Source of the DNA: Lentzea terrae
Lineage (GTDB): Bacteria > Actinomycetota > Actinomycetes > Mycobacteriales > Pseudonocardiaceae
Assembly: GCF_003265345.1 (NCBI RefSeq)
Contig: NZ_QFWW01000022.1
Span: 14,136-78,135 of the forward strand
DNA: 64,000 nt
Reading direction: 5' to 3'
Shown here one piece after another: positions 41,066 to 48,660 of this stretch (position 1 is its first letter; every line of letters begins with the position of its first letter). The notes under the pieces are model-generated. The model searched no databases, was not told the DNA's origin, and was given only the letters and a program-made list of their open reading frames with translations. The position numbers and the translations under genes are program-made.

Positions 41066-42172
41066 ATGGGCAATAACCTCGGGGTTATGACGGAGATCAG
41101 GGAATTCCACATCGCCATCGACGACGCGGACGTCGACGAGCTGAAGCTCCGGCTGGCGCGGACGCGGTGGACCGACCAGGTGCCGGGCGCGGGGTCGACG
41201 TACGGCGACGACGTCGCGGACGTCCAGGAGATGGCCCGGTACTGGGCCGAGGACTTCGACTGGCGGGCGGTCGAGCGAAGGCTCAACGCGTTCCCGCAGT
41301 TCATCACCGAGATCGACGGCACGAACGTGCACTTCCTGCACGTCAGGAGCACGAGCCCGGACGCGTTGCCGCTGCTGATGATCCACGGCTGGCCGGGGTC
41401 GATCATGGAGTTCGTGGATGTCATCGAGCACCTCCGTGACGACTTCCACCTGGTGATCCCCTCGATCCCCGGCTTCGGGTTCTCCGGGCCGACGACCGGG
41501 ACCGGCTGGCACTCCGGGCGGGTCGCGAAGGCGTTCGCGCAGCTGATGGGGCGGCTGGGTTACGAGCGCTACGGGGTGCACGGCAACGACGCCGGGGCCG
41601 TGATCGCGCCCGAGGTCGGGCGGGCCGACCCGGAGCACGTGGTGGGCGTGCACGTCACGCAGATCTTCTCGTTCCCCTCGGGTGACCCGGCGGAGATGGA
41701 GGGGCTGACCGAGGACGACTACCGGCGGCTCGGGGTGCTGCAGAACTTCTGGGAGAGCATGTCCGGGTACGCGAAGCTGCAGCAGGCGCGGCCGCAGAAC
41801 GTCGCGTTCGCGCTCGCCGACTCCCCCGTCGGGCAGCTCGCCTGGACGATGCAGCTGATGGGTGAACCGGCCGTCACCAAGGACTTCCTGCTGGCCAACG
41901 TGTCGATCTACTGGTTCACCCGCACCGCCGGTTCCTCGGCGCGGCTGTACTACGAGGACGCCCACCGCGAGGACGCGCCCACCGAGCCGACGACGGTGCC
42001 GATCGGGGTGGCGATCTTCCCGGACGACTTCCAGACCATCCGCCGCTTCGCCGAGCGCGACCACCAGAACCTGGTGCACTGGTCGGAGTTCGAGACCGGC
42101 GGCCACTACTCCGGGCACGACGCGCCGGAGCTGCTGGCCGGTGACCTGAAGGTGTTCTTCGCGAAGATGTAG
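41066..42172 (+). CDS. Epoxide hydrolase-like alpha/beta hydrolase (EHN domain), module 2
   Basis: 368 residues from ATG 41066, which has an ideal AGGAGG site 8 bases upstream (a second ATG lies at 41087). EHN region: LRLARTRWTDQ, YWAEDFDWRAVERRLNAFPQF. The core has HGWPGSIMEFVDVIEHL, nucleophile Asp in GVHGNDAGA and His in GGHYSGHDAPELL. It is paralogous to the protein at 9267, with about the same length and domain order, and likely a related hydrolase with a different substrate. A terminator follows. Confidence 0.88.
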   Translation: MGNNLGVMTEIREFHIAIDDADVDELKLRLARTRWTDQVPGAGSTYGDDVADVQEMARYWAEDFDWRAVERRLNAFPQFITEIDGTNVHFLHVRSTSPDALPLLMIHGWPGSIMEFVDVIEHLRDDFHLVIPSIPGFGFSGPTTGTGWHSGRVAKAFAQLMGRLGYERYGVHGNDAGAVIAPEVGRADPEHVVGVHVTQIFSFPSGDPAEMEGLTEDDYRRLGVLQNFWESMSGYAKLQQARPQNVAFALADSPVGQLAWTMQLMGEPAVTKDFLLANVSIYWFTRTAGSSARLYYEDAHREDAPTEPTTVPIGVAIFPDDFQTIRRFAERDHQNLVHWSEFETGGHYSGHDAPELLAGDLKVFFAKM

Positions 42173-42179
42173 GGCTGCG

Positions 42180-42210
42180 ACCGGGGGCGCTCGTGACGGG
42201 CGCCCCCGGT
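42180..42210. terminator. Terminator after the second EHN hydrolase
   Basis: An 11-bp perfect stem (ACCGGGGGCGC at 42180-42190 with its complement at 42200-42210) and a 9-base loop, starting 8 bp after the hydrolase stop. Confidence 0.75.
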
Positions 42211-42266
42211 GGAACGGCTGAGCTCGATCACTGGCGCGCACCTCGCAGTCCCGGTAGGACGGCAGG

Positions 42267-43193
42267 ATGGGTGTTCCGCTGGTGGACTTGACCGGGTGGT
42301 TCGACGGCACGGCGCGTGCCGAGGTCGCGGCGCGCGTCGACGCGGCGTTGCGGGAGTCGGGGTTCCTGCTGATCACCGGGCACGGCGTCCCGGACGAGCT
42401 GCGCCACCGCACCCGCGAGCTGACGCGGCAGTTCTTCGCCCTGTCCACCGAGGAGAAGCAGCTCTATGCCGTCCGCACCGGCGGCCGCGGCTGGCTGCCA
42501 CCCGACGAGCAGGCGACCGGCCGGTCCGACGGCGCGATGGCGCCACCGGACCTGAAGGAGACGCTGACGTTCGGCTCGGACGACCCCGCCGGCGACGACC
42601 CGTTCTTCTTCCGCCCCAACGTCTTCCCGACCGAGGTGCCCGAGCTCGAACCGGTCGTGACGGACTACCTGCGGCGGATGCGGGCCCTGGCCGACGAGCT
42701 GCTGACGATCTTCGCGGCAGCGCTCGGCGAGCCAGAGGACCTGTTCACCCGCCACACGCGCAAGCCCTCGTACAACATGAACGTCAACCACTACCCGCCG
42801 CTTCGTCAGGTCGGGCCCGCGGCGCCGGGCCAGTTCCGCATCGGCGAGCACACCGACTTCGGCACCGTGACGATCCTGGACCGCCAGCACGGCGTCGGCG
42901 GCCTGCAGGTCCGCAGCGTCGACGGGGTGTGGGAGGACGCGCCGTTCGACCCCGCCGCCTTCACCGTGAACATCGGTGACCTGATGGCCCGCTGGGTGTC
43001 GGACCGGTGGCGCTCCACCCCGCACCGCGTGCTGCCGCCGGACGCCTCGGCGCCCGACGAGGACCTGGTGTCGCTGATCTTCTTCTACAACACCGACACC
43101 GACGCGCGGATCGTGTCGCTCGACGGCCGCTACCCCGAGGTCGGCGGCGGCGACTACCTCAAGGCCAAGCTGGAGGCCATCTCCATCGGGTAG
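42267..43193 (+). CDS. 2-oxoglutarate/Fe(II)-dependent oxygenase, isopenicillin-N-synthase-like
   Basis: 308 residues. The N-terminal DIOX_N region is VPLVDLTGWFDGTARAEVAARVDAALRESGFLLITGHGV. The C-terminal 2OG-FeII domain has the iron triad His and Asp in GEHTDFG (near residue 193) and the second His in STPHRV (near 250). The Arg-x-Ser motif that normally binds the 2OG carboxylate appears as Leu-Val-Ser (DLVSLIFFYN), so co-substrate binding may differ. Possible roles are hydroxylation or ring chemistry in catabolism or secondary metabolism. It is a single gene. Confidence 0.85.
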   Translation: MGVPLVDLTGWFDGTARAEVAARVDAALRESGFLLITGHGVPDELRHRTRELTRQFFALSTEEKQLYAVRTGGRGWLPPDEQATGRSDGAMAPPDLKETLTFGSDDPAGDDPFFFRPNVFPTEVPELEPVVTDYLRRMRALADELLTIFAAALGEPEDLFTRHTRKPSYNMNVNHYPPLRQVGPAAPGQFRIGEHTDFGTVTILDRQHGVGGLQVRSVDGVWEDAPFDPAAFTVNIGDLMARWVSDRWRSTPHRVLPPDASAPDEDLVSLIFFYNTDTDARIVSLDGRYPEVGGGDYLKAKLEAISIG

Positions 43194-43211
43194 AAACAGG
43201 TGTCATGGTGA

Positions 43212-43304
43212 GCTCTACGACGTGGTGATGAGTCCGAGCCGCTCGTGCTGTTCCGCGTCTACGCCGACCCGGCCGGGCACCCGTTCTGCCTGGTCACGAA
43301 CTAA
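43212..43304 (+). pseudogene. Remnant of a VOC/glyoxalase-like protein (C-terminal 30 codons)
   Basis: The frame reads LVLFRVYADPAGHPFCLVTN then TAA. The YADPAGHPFCLV string is the typical C-terminal strand and metal site of actinobacterial VOC-family proteins. There is an in-frame TGA at 43209-43211 and no start codon with a plausible N-terminus, so only the tail survives. Its stop overlaps that of the convergent methyltransferase gene. Confidence 0.6.
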
Positions 43305-43930
43305 GCCCGCCACACCGTCGCGCTGCGGGTCTCCGTGCTCTCCAGCGTGAGCGGCACCGGCACGTCGTACCGGGCCTGCGCGCGGAACCGGTCGCGCGGC
43401 AGGTGCGCACGATCCGGGTCGCCGAGCAGCACCAGCGCGCCCCGTGCCGCGGCGCGGGTCAGGAACGGCAGCACCAGCGCGGTGATGTCCGCGTCGTAGA
43501 AGACATCACCGGCCAGCACGACGTCGGCGCCGTGCGCGTCGCTGTCGAGTTGATCGCCGGGCAACGCGCGGACCGCGACCCCGTTCACCGCCGCGTTGAG
43601 CTCCACCGCGGCCAGCGACAGCGGGTCGATGTCGTTGGCCGTCACCGAGTCCGCGCCCGCCAGCGCCGCCGCGATCGCCACCAGGCCCGAACCCGACGCC
43701 AGGTCGAAGACCTTCCGGTCGCGCACCAGGCCGGGATGGTCGAGCAGATGCCTCGCCAGCGCCTGACCGCCCGCCCACGGGAACGCCCAGAACGGCGGCT
43801 GGTCGTGGTCGGTCAGCTCCCACAGGTCCATCGCCTCGACCGCGCTGTGCAGCACCACTTCGGGCACCAGCGGCACCGGCGTCAGGGTCGTGTTGGCGAG
43901 CACGAAGTCGGTGAGCGTGGGCGCGGACAT
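43301..43930 (-). CDS. Class I SAM-dependent methyltransferase (nicotinamide/protein-lysine MT-like)
   Basis: 209 residues. Motif I VFDLASGSGLVAIAAALAGADSVTANDID (near residue 75; Asp in NDID binds the SAM ribose) and DVVLAGDVFYDADIT with the post-I Asp fit the METTL/PrmA-like group. The N-terminal region (LWELTDHDQPPFWAFPWAGGQALARHLLDHP) matches small bacterial members annotated as nicotinamide N-methyltransferase-like or L11-like methyltransferases. The substrate is unknown. Confidence 0.82.
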   Translation of the reverse strand: MSAPTLTDFVLANTTLTPVPLVPEVVLHSAVEAMDLWELTDHDQPPFWAFPWAGGQALARHLLDHPGLVRDRKVFDLASGSGLVAIAAALAGADSVTANDIDPLSLAAVELNAAVNGVAVRALPGDQLDSDAHGADVVLAGDVFYDADITALVLPFLTRAAARGALVLLGDPDRAHLPRDRFRAQARYDVPVPLTLESTETRSATVWRA

Positions 43931-44014
43931 GACGGAGAAGCTTAGGGGCAGCGCGGCGGGCGGCCGCAGAGGCGAAAGTCCGCAGCTGCGCGTCCGGCGC
44001 CGTCCATCGCCAAC

Positions 44015-44713
44015 TCACGTGCCGCCGGTGACCCGCATGATCGCGCCCGTCATGTACGAGGACTCCTCCGACAGCAGCCACGCGATGGCGTTCGCGATCT
44101 CGTCGGCCTCACCCGGCCTGCCCATCGGCACCCGGCCCGCCACCCGGTCCGGGCGATCGGGCTGGCCCGACAGCTGGTGGATGTCGGTGCGGATGGTGCC
44201 CGGCTGCACGCAGTTCACCCGGATCCCGCGTGGCGCGAGCTCCTTGCCCAGCCCGATCGTCAACGCGTCCACCGCGGCCTTCGTCGCGGCGTAGTGCACG
44301 TACTCGCCGGGACTGCCCAGCGTCGCCGCCCCCGACGACACGTTCACGATCGCCCCGCGCGTCATCCGCCGGGCGGCCTCGCGGGCCACGAAGAACGCGC
44401 CCATCACGTTCACGTCCACCACGCGCCGCAGGTCCTCGGTCCGCAACTCGGCCAGCGGACCGGACGGCGAGGTGATGCCGGCGTTGTTCACCACGCCGGT
44501 GATGTCGTCGCCCGCCTCGTCGAACAGGCGCGCCACATCGTGCTCGTCCGCCGTGTCGGCCTGCACGGCGACGACACCGAGCTCTTTCTCGAGTGCGCGC
44601 GCCTCGTCGACGGCCTGGCGGTAGCTGATCACGACCCGGTGCCCGTCGCGCACGAGCCTGCGCGCGGTCGCGGCACCGATACCCCGGCTTCCCCCGGTGA
44701 TCACCGTTGTCAT
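44015..44713 (-). CDS. Short-chain dehydrogenase/reductase controlled by PadR
   Basis: 232 residues from ATG 44713. It is a classical SDR: TGGSRGIG (residues 6-13), NNAGITSP near 85, Ser in NVSSGAA near 135, catalytic Tyr/Lys in YVHYAATKAA near 149-153, and PGTIRTDI. This is a FabG-like oxidoreductase with an NADP-type binding loop. It is divergent from a PadR gene with a 28-bp palindromic operator between them, so its expression is probably induced by a ligand of PadR. Confidence 0.9.
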   Translation of the reverse strand: MTTVITGGSRGIGAATARRLVRDGHRVVISYRQAVDEARALEKELGVVAVQADTADEHDVARLFDEAGDDITGVVNNAGITSPSGPLAELRTEDLRRVVDVNVMGAFFVAREAARRMTRGAIVNVSSGAATLGSPGEYVHYAATKAAVDALTIGLGKELAPRGIRVNCVQPGTIRTDIHQLSGQPDRPDRVAGRVPMGRPGEADEIANAIAWLLSEESSYMTGAIMRVTGGT

Positions 44714-44726
44714 GCCGTCCACCCTA

Positions 44727-44754
44727 CCCGTATATTCGGCGCCGGATATACGGG
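44727..44754. promoter_or_regulatory. 28-bp PadR operator
   Basis: A near-perfect palindrome: half-sites CCCGTATATTCGGC and GCCGGATATACGGG pair at 13 of 14 positions. It fills the 48-bp gap between the divergent SDR and PadR genes. This size and symmetry fit a PadR dimer site. It probably represses both genes. Confidence 0.8.
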
Positions 44755-44761
44755 AGCGGAT

Positions 44762-45349
44762 ATGACGTTCAAGCGCACGAACCCCCTGGCACTGGCGGTG
44801 CTGGCGCTGCTGGCCGAACGGCCGATGCACCCCTACGAGATGGCGCAGACCATGCGCGAGCGCCACCAGGAGGAGGTCATCAAGCTCAACTACGGCTCGC
44901 TCTACACCGTCGTCGAGTCGCTGCACAAACACGAGCTGATCACCGCGAGCGCCACCCAGAAAGCCGGCAACCGCCCCGAACGCACCGTCTACGCGATCAC
45001 CGACACGGGCACGGCCGAGCTGCACGACTGGCTGCGCGAGCTCATCGCCGTGCCCGCCAGGGAGTACCCGCGGTTCGAAGCCGGCATCTCGATGGTCGGC
45101 CTGCTGCCCCCACACGACGCGCTGACCGTCGTCGAACAACGCGTCGACGCGCTCGACCAGCAGCTCACCGCGCTGGCCGTGCTGCTGGAGAAGCTCGCGG
45201 GCATGGGCCTGCCGCAGCTCGCGTGGATCGAACTGGACTACCGGCTGGCCATGCTGCGCGCCGAACGCGGCTGGCTCACCTGGTTCGCCGCCGCCACCCG
45301 CGACGGAACCGTCGGCGGGTACCCCGACTGGGAGGACCGGCACCGATGA
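44762..45349 (+). CDS. PadR-family transcriptional regulator
   Basis: 195 residues from ATG 44762. The N-terminal winged helix is NPLALAVLALLAERPMHPYEMAQTMRER followed by LNYGSLYTVVESLHKHELITASATQKAGNRPERTVYAITDTG, the PadR signature. The C-terminal Vir_act-like alpha4 domain is residues 95-195. Its stop overlaps the next gene's ATG (ATGA), so the small protein at 45346 is translationally coupled to it. Confidence 0.93.
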   Translation: MTFKRTNPLALAVLALLAERPMHPYEMAQTMRERHQEEVIKLNYGSLYTVVESLHKHELITASATQKAGNRPERTVYAITDTGTAELHDWLRELIAVPAREYPRFEAGISMVGLLPPHDALTVVEQRVDALDQQLTALAVLLEKLAGMGLPQLAWIELDYRLAMLRAERGWLTWFAAATRDGTVGGYPDWEDRHR

Positions 45350-45669
45350 GACTGCTGTTCGAGGTGTCCGGCGTCGTGCACGCGCCGCTGGAAGACGTCG
45401 AGGAACGGATGTTCGCCGACGCCGGGGAGTCCGGGTCGCACCGGCTCGTCGACCGCGAGCAGGGCGTCATCGCCTACTGGGGCGACTGGTGGTACCGCGG
45501 CGAGGACTCCCTGCACGCCCACCCCGAGGGCGCGCTGCTCGTGCACCGCGTCTACAACATCGCCAAGCAGGGCAACTGGGCCCCGTACCTCGCGAACAAG
45601 CTGTTCATCGGCTACCGCGCCCGCCTGGAGCAAACGCTGCGACAGCGGATCGCACAGCTCGAGAGCTGA
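45346..45669 (+). CDS. Small protein of unknown function coupled to PadR
   Basis: 107 residues starting in an ATGA overlap with padR. N-terminal VSGVVHAPLEDVEERMF resembles the first strand and helix of SRPBCC/START-like folds, but the protein is short for that fold. It is rich in Trp/Tyr/His (YWGDWWYRGEDSLHAHPEG), suggesting a ligand pocket. It might bind the same compound that PadR senses; this is inference. Confidence 0.65.
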   Translation: MRLLFEVSGVVHAPLEDVEERMFADAGESGSHRLVDREQGVIAYWGDWWYRGEDSLHAHPEGALLVHRVYNIAKQGNWAPYLANKLFIGYRARLEQTLRQRIAQLES

Positions 45670-45711
45670 CCCCGAGTTTCGGTGCGGCCGAACCGGTGAA
45701 ACCCGACCGGG

Positions 45712-45725
45712 TAAGGGTGCCCTTA
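45712..45725. promoter_or_regulatory. Possible iron-box-like palindrome upstream of the ferredoxin-like gene
   Basis: TAAGGG and CCCTTA arms around a TG centre, about 34 bp before the start at 45759. The flanking GGTAAGG resembles half of the IdeR/DmdR iron box, but the right half is shifted by one base relative to the consensus, so the match is only partial. Confidence 0.35.
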
Positions 45726-45758
45726 TCCATCACCCGATCGGCCGTATAGAGTGTGCAA

Positions 45759-46622
45759 ATGAGGTGCTCGATACTCTCCGAATTCGCGGGCGAACCGCTG
45801 GCCGGCACGGCCGCGACCGCGACGGCGTGGCTGTGTCTGGAGCAGCCGGGCCCGTGGGGCCGCGACGCCGTCGTGGAGAGTCACCTCGACCCCGAGCTCG
45901 GCGCCGAACTGCAGCGCCGCGCCGCCGGCACCGGCGTGCGCATCCTGCTGATCCGCCGCCCCGGCAAGCACGCCGACACCCGCGTGCCCGCCACCCGCCG
46001 CCTGTACCTGGCCTCGACGAAACCCGGCGCATCCTGGCTCGAGCAGGCCGATCTGGCCACACCGGAGGAAGCCCTCGAACTCGACTTCGCCGCGCTGGGC
46101 GAGGGCCGCTCGACAGCGTTCGGCACACCCGTCGCGGACCCGTTGCTGCTGGTGTGCACGAACAGCAAACGCGACGTCTGCTGCGCGCTGTACGGGCGTC
46201 CGATCGCCACCTCGCTCAACCTCTGGGAGTGCACGCACACCGGCGGGCACCGGTTCGCGCCCACCGGCGTCCTGCTGCCCACCGGTCACCTGTACGGACG
46301 ACTCGACCACCAGTTGGCCCAACGCGTCGTCACCGAGGGCATCGTCGCCGACCGCTGTCGTGGAAGGTCCTGCTTCACCCCGCGCGGCCAGGTCGCCGAG
46401 GTCGCCGTGCGGGAGCGGCTCGGCGAGACCCGCGACGTGCTGACCGTCGTCGCCGAGACCGCCGACTCGGCGACCGTGCGGCACGCCGACGGGCGCGAGT
46501 GGCGCGTGACGCTGGCCGAACAGCCGGTGCCGCCACGGCCCGCGAGCTGCGGCAAGTCCCCCGACATCGCGATCGCCCTGGTCGCCACCGCGATCGACCA
46601 GCTCGTGCGCGTCGGCCGCTAG
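45759..46622 (+). CDS. Sucrase/ferredoxin-like (Apd1-type) thioredoxin-fold protein
   Basis: 287 residues from ATG 45759. The family motifs are LLVCTNSKRDVCCALYG and ECTHTGGHRFAPT (Cys and His ligands of a predicted 2Fe-2S cluster), followed by a C-terminal extension DRCRGRSCFTPRGQVAEVAVRERLG. Members are redox proteins; some relatives reduce ferric siderophores. The possible iron-box upstream would fit. The next gene, an ATPase, begins 10 bp after the stop. Confidence 0.82.
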   Translation: MRCSILSEFAGEPLAGTAATATAWLCLEQPGPWGRDAVVESHLDPELGAELQRRAAGTGVRILLIRRPGKHADTRVPATRRLYLASTKPGASWLEQADLATPEEALELDFAALGEGRSTAFGTPVADPLLLVCTNSKRDVCCALYGRPIATSLNLWECTHTGGHRFAPTGVLLPTGHLYGRLDHQLAQRVVTEGIVADRCRGRSCFTPRGQVAEVAVRERLGETRDVLTVVAETADSATVRHADGREWRVTLAEQPVPPRPASCGKSPDIAIALVATAIDQLVRVGR

Positions 46623-46632
46623 TGTTGATCGA

Positions 46633-47154
46633 GTGCCCAGGCTGATCCACCTCAACGGCCCGAGCGGGGTCGGCAAGTCCACCATCGCCGCCCGCTACGC
46701 CACCGAGCACCCCAAGACGCTCAACCTCGACGCCGACGAGATCGTCCGCCTGGTCGGCGGGTGGCGGGAGGACTTCTTCGGAACGGTCGACCTCGTCCGG
46801 CCGCTCGCGATCACCATGGCCAAGCACCATCTCTCGACCGGGCACGACGTCGTGATGCCCCAACTGGTCACCGACCGCGGGCAACGCGCGTGCTTCGCCG
46901 AGGCGGCCGCGGCAGTGGGCGCGGACTACCTCGAGTTCGTGCTGCTCGCCCCGCCCGAAACCACGATCGACCGGTTCCAGCGCCGCGAGCACTCCATCGA
47001 CCACGTCGTCGAGGCACTGGGTGGACCGGTGTTGCTCCGCCGGATCCACGACCACCTCGACGCCTACCTCACGCCCGAGTCCACGATCATCGCCACCGAC
47101 GGTTCCGACGCCGATCAGACATACAAAACGCTGATGGCGGCCCTGCGGCGGTAG
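46633..47154 (+). CDS. P-loop kinase-like protein (AAA_33/shikimate-kinase-like)
   Basis: 173 residues, GTG start. The P-loop GPSGVGKST is at residues 9-17, with NLDADEIVRLVGGW as a substrate/Walker B-like segment and RFQRREHSIDHV as a possible lid with Arg residues. It is the size of small-molecule or nucleotide kinases. The substrate is unknown. It probably shares a transcript with the upstream ferredoxin-like gene. Confidence 0.8.
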   Translation: MPRLIHLNGPSGVGKSTIAARYATEHPKTLNLDADEIVRLVGGWREDFFGTVDLVRPLAITMAKHHLSTGHDVVMPQLVTDRGQRACFAEAAAAVGADYLEFVLLAPPETTIDRFQRREHSIDHVVEALGGPVLLRRIHDHLDAYLTPESTIIATDGSDADQTYKTLMAALRR

Positions 47155-47190
47155 CCGGGAATTGTCGGACCCGCTGGGTAGGTTGATCGA

Positions 47191-47862
47191 ATGGGTCCCC
47201 TCCTGAGCACGCATCCCGTCGATCTGCACCGAAGACGCCCGCTCGGCGTGGCCGCCGCGGCCGTGGCGCTGATCAGCTCTCTGCTGCTGGTGCTGATGTT
47301 CCTGATCGACCTCGACGGCGTCCAGTACGTGCTGCTGTTCGCCGGCTACCCGCTGCTGATCTCTGCGCCGGCCGCGTTCCTGCTGCTGCGGCCGCGGGCC
47401 CCGGAGACGTTCGAGCTGCACGAAGGCGGTCTGGCACACCTGCGCGGCGGCGACCGGCGCGAGTGGAGGTGGGAGCAGGTCCGGGCGATCACCGTGGTGC
47501 AGAACGGACCGGTGTCGCGCAGCGGAGCGGGCGTCCTCTGCACCATCCGCTTCGAGGACGGCGAGGTCGTGCGCTTCGACGGGTCCACCGAGAACGGCGG
47601 TGAGATCGCCGCCGCACTGGGCGAGAACTGCGCCGAGGCGGCCCGTGAGGACGTCAACCCGCGGTGGCGCCCGCGGGCGGTCGCCGTGCTGGGCGGGGTC
47701 ACGGTCATCGGCGCCGGGGTGGCGACGTGGGCGGCGGTGCGGTTCCCGCAGACAGCGGAGGGCGGCCAGTTCGGGCTCGCGATGCTCGCCATCGTGTGCG
47801 GGGCGCCGGCGGTGATCAGCCTGATTCTGCTGATCTCCGTGCTGGTGACGGGCCGGCGCTAG
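47191..47862 (+). CDS. Integral membrane protein with PH-like central domain
   Basis: 223 residues. Two N-terminal helices (PLGVAAAAVALISSLLLVLMF, YVLLFAGYPLLISAPAAFLLL), a soluble beta-rich middle (FELHEGGLAHLRGGDRREWRWEQVRAITVV, TIRFEDGEVVRFDG) like bacterial PH domains, and two C-terminal helices. No catalytic motif is visible. The 3' end overlaps a convergent TetR gene by 47 bp. Confidence 0.72.
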   Translation: MGPLLSTHPVDLHRRRPLGVAAAAVALISSLLLVLMFLIDLDGVQYVLLFAGYPLLISAPAAFLLLRPRAPETFELHEGGLAHLRGGDRREWRWEQVRAITVVQNGPVSRSGAGVLCTIRFEDGEVVRFDGSTENGGEIAAALGENCAEAAREDVNPRWRPRAVAVLGGVTVIGAGVATWAAVRFPQTAEGGQFGLAMLAIVCGAPAVISLILLISVLVTGRR

Positions 47863-48430
47863 GCACGGTCGCGGAGAACACGCCGATCCCCAGCGCGTAC
47901 GGGTCGTCCAGGCCCACGGTTTCCAGCGTCTCCACCGGCAACGCCAGCAGCGAGATCGCCACACCGAGGAAGTAGGCGTCCAGCAACCCGGTGTCGCGCA
48001 CCGTCGACGGCAGCCCGGCCGCCTGTTGCAACGCCGCACCGGCCTCGGCGTTGGCGAGCACCATCCCGGACAACGCCGCCCGCACTCCCGGCCGGCGCAC
48101 GGCCTCCAGGTAGAGCTCGACCATCGCGAGCATCTGCGTCGGGTCGTCGGCCACCGCGCGGCGCAGCAACGCCGGGTAGAGCTCGGCCACGTCGGAGGCG
48201 GAGATGTCGGCGGGCGTGGTCTCGCGCAGCCGGTCGACGGCGGCGCGGTGCAGCGAGGTCATCCGCGCCGCGCAGGCCTCGAGGATCGACTCGCGGGTCG
48301 GGAAGTAGTTCTTGGTGGTGCCGATGGGGACGCCGGCCTCGCGGTCGATCGCGCGGTGGGTCAGTCCCCTGCCGCCGTCCACCGCGAGGATCTGGATCGC
48401 GGTGTCGCACAGAAGATCACGACGGCTCAC
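47816..48430 (-). CDS. TetR-family regulator
   Basis: 204 residues from GTG 48430 (an upstream in-frame ATG at 48457 would add nine residues). The HTH is DTAIQILAVDGGRGLTHRAIDREAG followed by VPIGTTKNYFPTRESILEAC. The C-terminal half is helical. The gene overlaps the end of a small zinc-ribbon gene by 15 bp and may be co-transcribed with it. The target is unknown. Confidence 0.88.
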   Translation of the reverse strand: MSRRDLLCDTAIQILAVDGGRGLTHRAIDREAGVPIGTTKNYFPTRESILEACAARMTSLHRAAVDRLRETTPADISASDVAELYPALLRRAVADDPTQMLAMVELYLEAVRRPGVRAALSGMVLANAEAGAALQQAAGLPSTVRDTGLLDAYFLGVAISLLALPVETLETVGLDDPYALGIGVFSATVPSAGPSPARRSAESG

Positions 48431-48635
48431 GGTCCGGGACCCTAGCAAGATCACCACGGGTGTGGTGCACCGGGGCGAACGTGCTGGTCCCGGCGGTCGC
48501 GGTGAGCACTCCGCGCTCGACGATCAGGAACAGGCCGCAGACACATCTGACGTAGGACACCGAGCCGTGCCCAGAAGAATGCGTCGAGACGGTGGAGGTG
48601 CAGGACCAGGAGCAGGCGGGGCAGGTGGCGATCAT
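48417..48635 (-). CDS. Small Cys-rich putative zinc-ribbon protein
   Basis: 72 residues from ATG 48635. Two Cys pairs, CPACSWSC and RCVCG, are separated by TSTVSTHSSGHGSVSYV, a pattern I associate with short zinc-ribbon proteins in Streptomyces and relatives. It overlaps the TetR gene start by 14-15 bp and lies immediately divergent from the CGNR-type gene, 25 bp away. The product is probably a small regulatory or chaperone-like metal-binding protein; the function is unknown. Confidence 0.55.
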   Translation of the reverse strand: MIATCPACSWSCTSTVSTHSSGHGSVSYVRCVCGLFLIVERGVLTATAGTSTFAPVHHTRGDLARVPDREPS

Positions 48636-48660
48636 GACCCCAGCCTGGTGTCATGGTCTA

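Noticed and set aside
48592..48660. Longer N-terminus for the CGNR protein from 48592 or 48634
   Set aside because: The homologous family begins at HFNPYGG; the extension overlaps the small divergent zinc-ribbon gene.
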